26,121 nucleotides of DNA from Candidatus Bathyarchaeota archaeon (GTDB lineage Archaea > Thermoproteota > Bathyarchaeia > 40CM-2-53-6 > FEN-987): contig JALHTB010000029.1 of NCBI GenBank assembly GCA_022865625.1, positions 1-26,121 of the forward strand. Direction: 5' to 3'. Each line of letters opens with the position of its first letter. Within the stretch, counting starts at the first letter, position 1. The position numbers and the translations under genes are program-made. Below, piece by piece: positions 5,976 to 13,037 of the stretch. The notes beneath the pieces were generated by a model. The model ran no database searches. It worked only from the letters and a program-made list of their open reading frames with translations, and was not told where the DNA came from.

Positions 5976-6812
5976 ATGCGCGTCATGGAGGTTGAGATCC
6001 TCGAAGAAAAAGGGGACTCGCTCAGGTTCATCCTGCGCGAAAGTTATCCCGCATTCGCCAACGCCCTCAGGCGGGCGATGCTTGCCGAAGTCCCCGTAAT
6101 GGCAATCGAGGACGTAATCTTCCTCGAGAACAACTCAGTCATGTTTGACGAAATCCTCGCGCATAGACTCGGACTCATTCCGCTAAAGACCGATCCGGAC
6201 GCGTACGTTCTGCGGGAAGAATGCGACTGCAAGAGTGACTTGGGCTGCGCGAAGTGCACAGCCTCTTTCGTACTTGAGGCTGAAGCAACAGACCAAACCA
6301 CCACAGTCTACTCTGGCGATCTGAAGCCAGCCTCAGACGTCGCTCCCACATCAGATAAGATACCGATCGTCAAACTCGCACCAGGACAGAAGATCAGACT
6401 GGAAGCCTATGCTCGTTTGGGAAGAGGATCCGAGCATGCAAAATGGCAGGCCACCTCAATCGCCGCCTACAGATACCTGCCAAAGGTCACGCTGCGACCC
6501 GAGAACCTCTCGAACCCGGAAGATGTGATCAAGTGCTGTCCCACGAGGGTGTTTGCAGCCGACTCCGACCGAAAGATCTTCGTTAAGAACGAACTTGACT
6601 GTATCTTGTGCATGGCCTGCGTGGAGCAGGCAGTCCCCGCGGAGCAACGCAAGGGTTCGCCTGTCGAAGTGAAAGGCGACGACACGACTTTCATGTTTCA
6701 TATAGAATCCACAGGTGCGCTTCCTTCGAGGAAGATTCTCAGGGAAGCAGCAGTTATCCTCGGCAAGAAGGCCGAGGCAATGACGATGCTGGCATCAACA
6801 GCACAGAAATGA
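5976..6812 (+). CDS. rpoD: RNA polymerase subunit D (Rpo3), single Fe-S-site form
   Basis: This is the archaeal homologue of bacterial alpha and eukaryotic Rpb3. It pairs with subunit L to form the assembly platform and also contacts subunit N. The N-terminal dimerisation segment is typical (PAFANALRRAMLAEVP, then HRLGLIPL). Cys83, 85, 91 and 94 (CDC...GCAKC) form the small zinc-type knot seen in some archaeal D subunits. The inserted ferredoxin-like domain keeps C209xxC212xxC215, while the fourth position of that run is Ala219; Cys188 before Pro can serve as the fourth ligand. One Fe-S cluster is therefore expected, as in Sulfolobus, not two. Length is 278 residues. A start at the ATG at 5985 would align better with relatives and sits further from AGGT; both are possible. 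It is the first gene of a tightly packed operon. Confidence 0.95.
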   Translation: MRVMEVEILEEKGDSLRFILRESYPAFANALRRAMLAEVPVMAIEDVIFLENNSVMFDEILAHRLGLIPLKTDPDAYVLREECDCKSDLGCAKCTASFVLEAEATDQTTTVYSGDLKPASDVAPTSDKIPIVKLAPGQKIRLEAYARLGRGSEHAKWQATSIAAYRYLPKVTLRPENLSNPEDVIKCCPTRVFAADSDRKIFVKNELDCILCMACVEQAVPAEQRKGSPVEVKGDDTTFMFHIESTGALPSRKILREAAVILGKKAEAMTMLASTAQK

Positions 6813-6824
6813 TAGGTGGCAATA

Positions 6825-7184
6825 ATGCGTAGAATACTCACAAACCCCGAACTGAACGATACGATCGCCGCCCTGAAAAGGACGGGAAGGAAGAACAAGT
6901 CGCGCATATGGTTGCGAGCAGCAGAACTGCTCAGCAAACCTAGGCGGTCAAGAATCGCCGTCAATGTGAGCAGAATCTCAAGGAACACTAAGAAAGGCGA
7001 CGTAGTCGCCGTTGCTGGCAAAGTGCTGTCCGCCGGCTCTATGAGCCACGCGGTTCGCATCGGAGCATTCAGTTTCTCGCAAGCTGCGAAAGCGAAGATC
7101 GAGAAGGCAGGCGGCTCATGCGTCAGCCTGACCAAACTGGCTGACGATCACCCCAAAGGGAGCAAAGTGAGAATCCTTAGGTGA
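6825..7184 (+). CDS. rpl18e: Large-subunit ribosomal protein L18e
   Basis: This is the archaeal/eukaryotic ribosomal protein L18e, related in fold to bacterial L15. It begins MRRILTNPELNDTIAALKRT and carries the conserved LSKPRRSRIAVNVSRI and VLSAGSM...AFSFSQAAKAKI segments, ending HPKGSKVRILR. Length is 119 residues. I chose the ATG at 6825 because GGTGG lies 5 bp upstream at ideal spacing; a GTG at 6816 overlaps that site. The rpoD stop is 12 bp before the start. Confidence 0.95.
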   Translation: MRRILTNPELNDTIAALKRTGRKNKSRIWLRAAELLSKPRRSRIAVNVSRISRNTKKGDVVAVAGKVLSAGSMSHAVRIGAFSFSQAAKAKIEKAGGSCVSLTKLADDHPKGSKVRILR

Positions 7185-7191
7185 GAATTGA

Positions 7192-7635
7192 ATGTCGAAA
7201 GAACCTGTCATCATTGATGCCTCGAATCTGGTACTGGGCCGACTCGCAAGCTTCGCCGCCAAACACGCACTGCAAGGAGACGAAGTCATCGTCTTCAACG
7301 CAGAGAACGCGGTCATCTCCGGAACCAAAGCCAACATTGTTGAGGAAGCGAAGCGTAGGCTCAAGACTAGGACTCTGGCGTCCCAGTGGAAGGCGCCGAC
7401 GCATCCGCGAAGGCCTGATACCTACGTTCGCCGCGTCATTCGCGGCATGTTGCCACGAAGGAAGCCGAAGGGAAGCGCCGCGTTGAAGAGAGTTCGAGTC
7501 TACATAGGCACTCCTGAAGAGTACCGTGACAAGTCTACAGTCAAGATTCCGGAAGCTGAGGCTTCAAAGTTACGATGTTCATACATTACAGTTGGTGAAC
7601 TTTCAGAGGAAATAGGAGGACCGTGGAAAGTATGA
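7192..7635 (+). CDS. rpl13: Large-subunit ribosomal protein L13
   Basis: Ribosomal protein L13 of the 50S subunit, 147 residues. Visible hallmarks are [20 protein letters not shown] at the N-terminus, [33 protein letters not shown] in the middle and [10 protein letters not shown] near the end, all typical of the archaeal protein. GGTGA upstream of the ATG overlaps the stop of L18e, so translation of the two is probably coupled. The stop overlaps the start of S9. Confidence 0.95.
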   Translation: MSKEPVIIDASNLVLGRLASFAAKHALQGDEVIVFNAENAVISGTKANIVEEAKRRLKTRTLASQWKAPTHPRRPDTYVRRVIRGMLPRRKPKGSAALKRVRVYIGTPEEYRDKSTVKIPEAEASKLRCSYITVGELSEEIGGPWKV

Positions 7636-8042
7636 GTGAACGAAAAAGGATACTTCTAGTCACAGGAAAGAGAAAGACCGCGATCGCTCGGGCCGTAATC
7701 AAGTCTGGCCGAGGCAACGTCACTGTGAACGATTTCCCGGTGAGCATGGTCTCGCCAGAACTGGCTCGTGCAAGGATCTTCGAGCCTCTTACGCTGGCAG
7801 GCGAGCGTTTGAATGCAGTGAACGTGCGCGTCAAAGTTCGCGGAGGCGGCGTCATGGGTCAAGCCGAGGCCGCACGAATGGCGATCGCCCGTGCACTCGT
7901 TGATTGGTCAAGAAGCGCTGAGCTTCGAAGGCTCTTCACAAGCTTCGACAGAACGATGCTCGCTGGAGACCCCAGAAGAAAGGAACCCAAGAAGTTCGGT
8001 GGACCCGGCGCAAGACGCAGGAAGCAAAAATCCTACCGTTGA
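7632..8042 (+). CDS. rps9: Small-subunit ribosomal protein S9
   Basis: Ribosomal protein S9. [16 protein letters not shown] and VRVRGG-type glycine-rich segments ([20 protein letters not shown]) are characteristic. The C-terminus [14 protein letters not shown] is the conserved basic tail that reaches the P-site tRNA. I use the ATG at 7632, which overlaps the L13 stop as ATGA; a GTG at 7623 is closer to GGAGG (7616-7620) but adds only MES. Length is 136 residues with this start. Confidence 0.95.
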   Translation: MSERKRILLVTGKRKTAIARAVIKSGRGNVTVNDFPVSMVSPELARARIFEPLTLAGERLNAVNVRVKVRGGGVMGQAEAARMAIARALVDWSRSAELRRLFTSFDRTMLAGDPRRKEPKKFGGPGARRRKQKSYR

Positions 8043-8063
8043 GCTGTACAAGCTGGAATCATA

Positions 8064-8288
8064 ATGATAATTCCTGTGCGATGCTTCACTTGTGGAAAAA
8101 TGATAGGTGATCGCTGGGAAGAGTTCTCCCGCCGCACAAAACAGGGAGAAAACCCTGGTAAGGTCCTCGACGATCTCGGCATGAAGCGCTACTGCTGCAG
8201 ACGGATGTTCATTTCTCACGTTGAAGTGATCGACGAGTTCCTCAAGTACGGCGAGGTCGCCGCACAGAAACATAGCCAAGCCCGATAG
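8064..8288 (+). CDS. rpoN: RNA polymerase subunit N (Rpo10)
   Basis: This is the archaeal counterpart of Rpb10, 74 residues long. Zinc ligands are Cys7, Cys10 ([10 protein letters not shown]) and the adjacent Cys44-Cys45 (RYCCRRM), the signature of the family. It joins the D-L platform during polymerase assembly, which fits its place in the rpoD operon. The stop codon abuts the GTG start of enolase. The rpoK gene that often follows in related archaea is not here. Confidence 0.95.
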   Translation: MIIPVRCFTCGKMIGDRWEEFSRRTKQGENPGKVLDDLGMKRYCCRRMFISHVEVIDEFLKYGEVAAQKHSQAR

Positions 8289-9560
8289 GTGTCTGGTTTG
8301 GCAGTTCCTGCCAAGATCACGAGCCTCACAGCCCGCAGAGTCCTCGACAGCCGTGGCGAATCCACCGTCGAAGTTGACCTATTCAGCAAGGGCATGATGG
8401 CGAGAGTGGCGGCCCCCTCAGGCAAGAGTCGAGGAAAATGGGAAGTTCAACCATTTCCTGATGGCGGCGTCGAGGAAGCAGTTGAACACGTCAGAAAGCT
8501 CTTGGCGCCTGAACTCTCCGGAATGAACGCTGACCGTCAACAGCAAATCGACAGCAGACTGCACGAAGTGGACGGGACCGAACGGTTCAGCAAGATCGGC
8601 GGAAACACCGCCTACGCTGTCTCCATAGCTGCCGCGTTGCTGTCATCGATGGCTCACAAGAAACCGCTCTACCAGAAGCTGGCTGGCTCCGCGAAAGTCA
8701 AGATCTCTCTGCCGCTAGGAAACGTGGTCGGCGGCGGAGCACACGCCAAAGGAAAGCGAACAGACATACAGGAGTTCTTAGTCGTCCCGACCAAGGCGTC
8801 GTCGGCGATTCAGGCAGCTGAGGCCAACATCAAGACACACGCCGAGGTCGCTCGTCTCGCCGTACGGAAGGGGTCACCGATGATCGGGAAGGGAGACGAA
8901 GGCGGCTACGTCCTCGACATGACAACCGAGCAGACACTTGACCTGATCGCAGAGGCATGCCGAACAGTTTCGCTCACAACTGGAGCAGATGTCAGGATTG
9001 GCTTGGACGTTGCTGCCTCAAGCCTGTGGGACGAGAAACAACAAGCCTACGTATACGAGCGAGATGGACGAAAACTCAGCGAAGGCGGACAGATCGATTT
9101 CATCCTCAACCTGATAGAACGATACGAACTCGTGTACGTCGAAGATCCATTGCATGAGGACTCATTCGAAGCATTTGCAGAACTCCGCAAGAAAGCTGGA
9201 GGAGCCCTGATCTGTGGCGACGACCTGCTTGTGACAAACACCACTAGGATCCAGCAGGCAATCAAGTATGGTTCTGCTAACGCGATCATCATCAAGACCA
9301 ATCAGGTAGGAACACTGTCCGACTCCAGAAAAGCGGTTGAGAAGGCTCAGTCCGCCGGGTACGTCACCGTCATGTCACATCGCTCAGGAGAGGTCTGCTC
9401 AGGCGAGCTTGCACAAGTAGCGGTCGGTCTGTCCTGTCCAATGATTAAGTGTGGAGTGATAGGTGGCGAGCGCATCTCGAAACTGAACGAGCTTGTAAGA
9501 ATAGAGGAAGATGCTGAGAAGAGGAAGATCCTCTCCGGCATGGCACGAATACCAAGCTAG
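8289..9560 (+). CDS. eno: Enolase (phosphopyruvate hydratase)
   Basis: Enolase interconverts 2-phosphoglycerate and phosphoenolpyruvate in glycolysis and gluconeogenesis. At 423 residues it has normal length. Conserved catalytic regions are all present: VVGGGAHAKGK...IQEFLVVP, GDEGGYVLDM, IGLDVAASSLWD, VEDPLHEDSFEAF, ICGDDLLVTN, the catalytic lysine in IIKTNQVGTL, SHRSGE, and a second lysine in SCPMIKCGVIGGERISKLN. The substrate-covering loop near the N-terminus reads SGKSRGKWEVQPFPDGG instead of the usual GASTG..EA.ELRD, so it is a divergent archaeal subtype. The GTG start directly abuts the rpoN stop, and eno is part of that operon, a linkage common in TACK archaea. Confidence 0.93.
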   Translation: MSGLAVPAKITSLTARRVLDSRGESTVEVDLFSKGMMARVAAPSGKSRGKWEVQPFPDGGVEEAVEHVRKLLAPELSGMNADRQQQIDSRLHEVDGTERFSKIGGNTAYAVSIAAALLSSMAHKKPLYQKLAGSAKVKISLPLGNVVGGGAHAKGKRTDIQEFLVVPTKASSAIQAAEANIKTHAEVARLAVRKGSPMIGKGDEGGYVLDMTTEQTLDLIAEACRTVSLTTGADVRIGLDVAASSLWDEKQQAYVYERDGRKLSEGGQIDFILNLIERYELVYVEDPLHEDSFEAFAELRKKAGGALICGDDLLVTNTTRIQQAIKYGSANAIIIKTNQVGTLSDSRKAVEKAQSAGYVTVMSHRSGEVCSGELAQVAVGLSCPMIKCGVIGGERISKLNELVRIEEDAEKRKILSGMARIPS

Positions 9561-9581
9561 CAACTGCCGGTTTCGGGTCGA

Positions 9582-10217
9582 CTACGCCTGGATCATCTTC
9601 ATTATCTGGTCGACAACAGTCTCCGGATCAACGTTCGGATCTTCGTTTCTGATATCCTTGAGGAGATTCTTCGACCGGTAGAAACCTATCACAGGTTCAG
9701 ACGCTTCTCGATAGACCTTGAGGCGTTCTTGGATCACTTCCGGCTGATCATCCACACGCTTGAATAGTTCCCCGCCGCATTTGTCGCATTTCCCAGCAAC
9801 CTTGGGCTTCAAGGTTCTCTCATTGTAGATCGCTCCGCACGATTTGCACTGCAACCTCGCGGATAGTCTATCCACAATCACTTTGTCAGGAACGTTCAGG
9901 TTCACCACAACGTCAACCTTTGTGATCTTCTCGAGTTCTTTCGCTTGGTTGACGGTTCTCGGGTAGCCTTCGAGGATGAACCCCTTCGACAGTCCGGTGC
10001 TTAGTCGCTTCTTCAGTATTTGCGTGATGATCTCGTCTGGCACTAGTGTGCCTGAGCTGCTGTACTTCTCAACGGTCTTTCCCAAGGGTGTCTTGTTGCG
10101 TATCTCGTCTCTGACTAGGTCGCCGGTCGAGATGTGCGGAATGTCAAGCCTCTGCATCATCCTTGAGGCGTAGGTTCCTTTTCCTGATCCTGGCGGCCCA
10201 AATATCACGATCTTCAT
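9582..10217 (-). CDS. adk: Adenylate kinase, zinc-lid type
   Basis: Adenylate kinase (ATP + AMP to 2 ADP). The P-loop is GPPGSGKGT at 7-15, followed by STGDLVRDEI and the NMP-binding GFILEGYPRT. The long lid carries a CxxC...CxxC zinc site (Cys124, 127, 144, 147). At 211 residues it is the bacterial-like long form rather than the short archaeal AdkA type of many Crenarchaeota. It runs against enolase (20-bp convergent gap) and so breaks the usual eno-rps2 order. The ATG follows GGTTGAG; AT-rich CTTATTG near 10275-10281 on the minus strand could be its TATA element. Confidence 0.95.
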   Translation of the reverse strand: MKIVIFGPPGSGKGTYASRMMQRLDIPHISTGDLVRDEIRNKTPLGKTVEKYSSSGTLVPDEIITQILKKRLSTGLSKGFILEGYPRTVNQAKELEKITKVDVVVNLNVPDKVIVDRLSARLQCKSCGAIYNERTLKPKVAGKCDKCGGELFKRVDDQPEVIQERLKVYREASEPVIGFYRSKNLLKDIRNEDPNVDPETVVDQIMKMIQA

Positions 10218-10560
10218 CCACTCAACCTCTGCGTCTTCGCTTCACGGTATCCGCCCAAGAGTCTGACTTGCCCGCAATAAGCCCTGCTCTGCACGGACAG
10301 CTCATGTTTGAGATCCGTGCAAGCATATCCTCGGGAGGAAGCGCCCTGCTTTCTGCCTTGTGTGCTGTTGAATGGGAAGGTAGCATCTTACTATCCAGGT
10401 GATGTAAGAGAAGTCAAGGCAGCTCTCGCGGGGACCAAGCGAGAAGAGCGAAAGCTGCATCTGGATTGCGAAATGGCAGAGTCCAAGAGTCAAGAACTAG
10501 GAGGCAATTGCGTTAGTAGATCTCGCGAAGTTCGTTGAAGCTGTTCCTCCGACAAGACGT
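10218..10560. other. Divergent intergenic region between adk and alaX, with hairpin and weak small reading frame
   Basis: There is no gene I can name here. A plus-strand frame at about 10317-10538 would encode some 73 residues (core LNGKVASYYPGDVREVKAAL) and end 22 bp before the alaX start. Its codons lack the G/C third-base bias of neighbouring genes, so it may be chance. AGGAGG-like TAGGAGG at 10498-10504 sits upstream of alaX but points to no ATG/GTG/TTG in the alaX frame. The duplicated phrase GCCCTGCT(C/T)T occurs at about 10281 and 10342. Confidence 0.3.
10291..10320. repeat. Two-tier hairpin in the adk-alaX spacer
   Basis: GCACGGA (10291-10297) pairs perfectly with TCCGTGC (10314-10320). 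Inside, CTCA (10301-10304) pairs with TGAG (10309-10312) across a 4-nt loop. This gives a 7-bp plus 4-bp stem with an asymmetric internal loop. It could be a structured leader of the alaX transcript or a divergent operator. I matched it to no known RNA family. Confidence 0.45.
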
Positions 10561-11262
10561 GTGTACTTGGAAGACTCGTACTCGCAGTCAGGCGATAGTG
10601 TCGTTCTGAAAGTCGCCGAGGATAAGAGCAGCGTGTATCTGGCACTAGACCAAACCATCTTCCATCCGAGATCTGGAGGCCAGCCCTCTGATCGAGGAGT
10701 GATAGAGGGGGCATCGTTCCGAATCGACGTGAAGAGGGCGATGCTGCAGAGTGAGGTCATAATCCATTATGGAAAGTCGGAAGGAAAGCCAGAGACCGGC
10801 CCTGTGACTTGCAGGATTGACTGGCCGAACCGATTCCTGCTGATGAGGAGGCACACAGCAGCTCATCTGCTCGACTACTGCCTCGCAACTGCGACAAACT
10901 CTCGGGTTGAGACCACCGACTCGTGGCTTGGAGACGATCCCTACGTCGGATACGGAGGCTCCGCTCCTTCCACACCGGACCTAGGGAGGATCCAAGACCT
11001 CGCGAACAAGTTCATCCAGCAAGCACTGAACGTCGAGATCAAGACGCTGGACAGGGCTGCAGCTGAACGCCTGATCGCGGACGCGCCCAACATCTCAAGG
11101 CTCCCGAAGACCGAGAAGCTCCGTATCGTAACGATCGAAGGCCAGCTTCCAATTCCCTGTGGGGGCACACATGTACGGAAACTCGACGAGATCAGGGCCC
11201 TAGAAGTCCGAAGGACTGAGCCTGCCGAGGAGGGATTCAGACTGCATTTCGATGTGAAGTAG
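10561..11262 (+). CDS. alaX: AlaX-type alanyl-tRNA editing protein
   Basis: This is a stand-alone homologue of the AlaRS editing domain, which removes Ser or Gly wrongly attached to tRNA-Ala. Zinc ligands are His98 and His102 (RRHTAAHLL) and Cys200 and His204 (CGGTHVRKL). The glycine-rich HPRSGGQPSDRG motif lies at 35-46. At 233 residues it is a short-to-medium AlaX without the AlaRS C-terminal domain. VYLEDSY is the usual N-terminus, so GTG at 10561 is a reasonable start. The frame is open 20 codons further back, with GGAGG in front of an in-frame ATT at 10507, which leaves the exact start unsettled. It lies in the gap between enolase and S2. Confidence 0.92.
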   Translation: MYLEDSYSQSGDSVVLKVAEDKSSVYLALDQTIFHPRSGGQPSDRGVIEGASFRIDVKRAMLQSEVIIHYGKSEGKPETGPVTCRIDWPNRFLLMRRHTAAHLLDYCLATATNSRVETTDSWLGDDPYVGYGGSAPSTPDLGRIQDLANKFIQQALNVEIKTLDRAAAERLIADAPNISRLPKTEKLRIVTIEGQLPIPCGGTHVRKLDEIRALEVRRTEPAEEGFRLHFDVK

Positions 11263-11278
11263 GTGGCTAGGCTCCGAG

Positions 11279-11305
11279 TCTCTGCCCCGTCGAAAGGGCA
11301 AGAGA
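11279..11305. terminator. Hairpin after alaX
   Basis: TCTCT-GCCC pairs with GGGC-A-AGAGA, a 9-bp stem with one bulged A and an 8-nt loop. It starts 17 bp after the alaX stop and lies upstream of the S2 promoter. No T-run follows, so terminator is only a tentative label. Confidence 0.35.
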
Positions 11306-11314
11306 GTGCTATCC

Positions 11315-11320
11315 TTAAAT
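11315..11320 (+). promoter_or_regulatory. rps2: TATA-like element for rps2
   Basis: TTAAAT, preceded by CTATCC, predicts a transcript start near 11343. That gives a leader of about 38 nt before the rps2 GTG, which has GAGGA 7 bp upstream. It was assigned by eye. Confidence 0.4.
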
Positions 11321-11380
11321 GAGCTGTTTGCTTGTACGGTGAACCGAAATCCGGAATACCGCACCATAGAGGAATAGCGT

Positions 11381-12046
11381 GTGTCTAGCGTTGAAGACAA
11401 AGAGGCAATGCCGAAGGTAGAGAACCTTCTCCTGCCTCTGGAGGAGTTGCTTGCAGCTGGCTTGCATATTGGAACCCGCATCAAGACCGGTGACATGGAG
11501 CAGTATATCTACCGTGTCAGGCCTGACGGGCTCTTCATCTTGAACATTGGCAAGACTGACGAGAAGATTAGGTCGGCGGCGAAGTTCATCGCGAAGTTCG
11601 ATCCTGATCGTGTCCTCACGGTCTCCTCTAGGATCTATGGCAAGACGCCGATCGAGAAGTTTTGTGAGCTCACGAGGACGAGGTCGATGGTCGGCCGCTT
11701 CATGCCAGGCTTGATCTCTAATCCGCTTCAGCGGAGACACGCTGAACCTCAGCTGATTATGGTGACTGACCCTCGTGCCGACTTTCAGGCAGTCAGGGAA
11801 GCGACCAGCGCAGGTGTGCCAGTCATAGCACTTTGTGACACTGACAACGCGTTTGCGGGAGTCGACCTCGCAGTCCCTGTCAACAACAAGGGCAGACGCG
11901 CATTGGCCATGATCTACTGGCTTCTGGCGAGGCAGGTGCTTCGTGAACGATCAGAACTCCCAGCCAACGGGACGATCACAGCAACCGTTGACGACTTCGA
12001 GACGAAGCTGGCTGCGATCGCGCCCAGAATTGGCGGCGAGCTTTGA
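11381..12046 (+). CDS. rps2: Small-subunit ribosomal protein S2
   Basis: Archaeal S2 (eukaryotic Sa type). Visible motifs are LLAAGLHIGTRIKTGDMEQYIY at about 25-46, the GRFMPGLISNP segment, LIMVTDPRADFQAVREA, GVPVIALCDTDN and VPVNNKGRRALAMIYWLLARQVLRERSELP. Its 221 residues are typical. The start is GTG with GAGGA at good spacing. The stop overlaps the TTG start of the MEMO gene as TTGA, so the two are translationally linked, an arrangement common in archaea. Confidence 0.95.
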   Translation: MSSVEDKEAMPKVENLLLPLEELLAAGLHIGTRIKTGDMEQYIYRVRPDGLFILNIGKTDEKIRSAAKFIAKFDPDRVLTVSSRIYGKTPIEKFCELTRTRSMVGRFMPGLISNPLQRRHAEPQLIMVTDPRADFQAVREATSAGVPVIALCDTDNAFAGVDLAVPVNNKGRRALAMIYWLLARQVLRERSELPANGTITATVDDFETKLAAIAPRIGGEL

Positions 12047-12891
12047 AACTTAGAAAAGCCCGGGTCGCAGGTTCATTCTACTCAGGCACGAAGACGGCCC
12101 TCACGAGTGAGATCGAACATTGCTTCACTCATCGTCTAGGCCCTGGACAACTTCCTACACTCGCCAAAGTCGGCGAAAGAAAGCTGGTGGGCCTCGTCTG
12201 CCCGCATGCAGGCTACATGTACTCAGGACCCGTTGCCGCCAAATCGTACTTTGAACTCGCCAATGACGGGAGACCATCAACGATCGTGATCATCGGGCCG
12301 AATCACACAGGCGAAGGAAGCGGGGTCTCGATGATGCCTGAAGGTGTCTGGGAAACTCCTCTTGGCCAAGTTGAAGTTGACGAGGAGACTGCCAGCGTGA
12401 TCTCGAAAGCGTCCGACATGATCGATCTCGATGACCGTGCTCACCTCTACGAACATTCGATAGAAGTCCAGCTTCCCTTCCTACAGTATGTTCTCAAGAC
12501 CGGGTTCCAGTTCGTTCCGATCTGCATGATGATGCAGGATCAGGAGACAAGCGCTGAGGTTGGAAAAGCCGTCGGGGAAGCCCTCAAGGGGAGAGACGGC
12601 CTAGTGATCGCTTCCTCCGACATGACCCACTATGAGTCGGCTGATTCAGCAAAGCGCAAGGACCGCCTTGCGATCGATGCCATACTTGCTCTGGATGACG
12701 CGAGGTTGCAGGAGACAGTCGAGTCTCACAGGATTACGATGTGTGGTCACGGCCCCGTCGCGAGCGCCATTGCTGCCTCAAAGATCCTCAACGCCAAAGC
12801 CGCTCGGCTTCTCGGCTACAGCACGAGCGGCGACATCACAGGGGATGACAGCGCGGTCGTAGGATATCTCGCCGCCTCGATCCACAAATAG
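12043..12891 (+). CDS. MEMO1 family protein
   Basis: This is an archaeal member of the MEMO/AMMECR1-associated family, which has a fold like non-haem-iron extradiol dioxygenases. Family landmarks are RKARVAGSFY at the N-terminus, VCPHAGYMYSG (His55), IIGPNHTG, the YEHSIEVQLPFLQY segment, SSDMTHY and MCGHGPVASAI. The presumptive metal histidines are therefore retained. Its 282 residues are normal. Human MEMO1 has been linked to iron/copper redox and signalling, but no archaeal function is established. It sits between rps2 and mvk, a conserved neighbourhood in many archaea, and overlaps rps2 by 4 bp using TTG as start. Confidence 0.93.
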   Translation: MKLRKARVAGSFYSGTKTALTSEIEHCFTHRLGPGQLPTLAKVGERKLVGLVCPHAGYMYSGPVAAKSYFELANDGRPSTIVIIGPNHTGEGSGVSMMPEGVWETPLGQVEVDEETASVISKASDMIDLDDRAHLYEHSIEVQLPFLQYVLKTGFQFVPICMMMQDQETSAEVGKAVGEALKGRDGLVIASSDMTHYESADSAKRKDRLAIDAILALDDARLQETVESHRITMCGHGPVASAIAASKILNAKAARLLGYSTSGDITGDDSAVVGYLAASIHK

Positions 12892-12989
12892 CAGATTCTC
12901 AGTTCGGCTCCTAGTTCTTGCTGCATCCAAGTGCAACGATTCTCAGATTCCGGATACAGCGACCTCAGATACATTCCGGCGGCTAGGCG

Positions 12990-13033
12990 CTTATCTTTTC
13001 TAGCACCCCAAGGGTAGCTAGCGGAAGGTGCTA
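12990..13033 (+). promoter_or_regulatory. mvk promoter with inverted repeat around the start site
   Basis: CTTATCTTTT at 12990-12999 is a TATA-like element that predicts a transcript start near 13020. TAGCACC (13001-13007) and GGTGCTA (13027-13033) form a perfect 7-bp inverted repeat. Its right arm contains the GGTG ribosome binding site of mvk. If the transcript starts at 13020 the left arm is not in the RNA, so the repeat would act as a DNA operator; if transcription comes from upstream genes, the stem would mask the binding site. Confidence 0.4.
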
Positions 13034-13037
13034 CGTT

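Noticed and set aside
10221..10560. Known ncRNA (RNase P, SRP, C/D or H/ACA RNA) in the adk-alaX spacer
   Set aside because: The hairpin is clear, but the conserved core motifs of these RNAs are not present and no paired C and D boxes were found.
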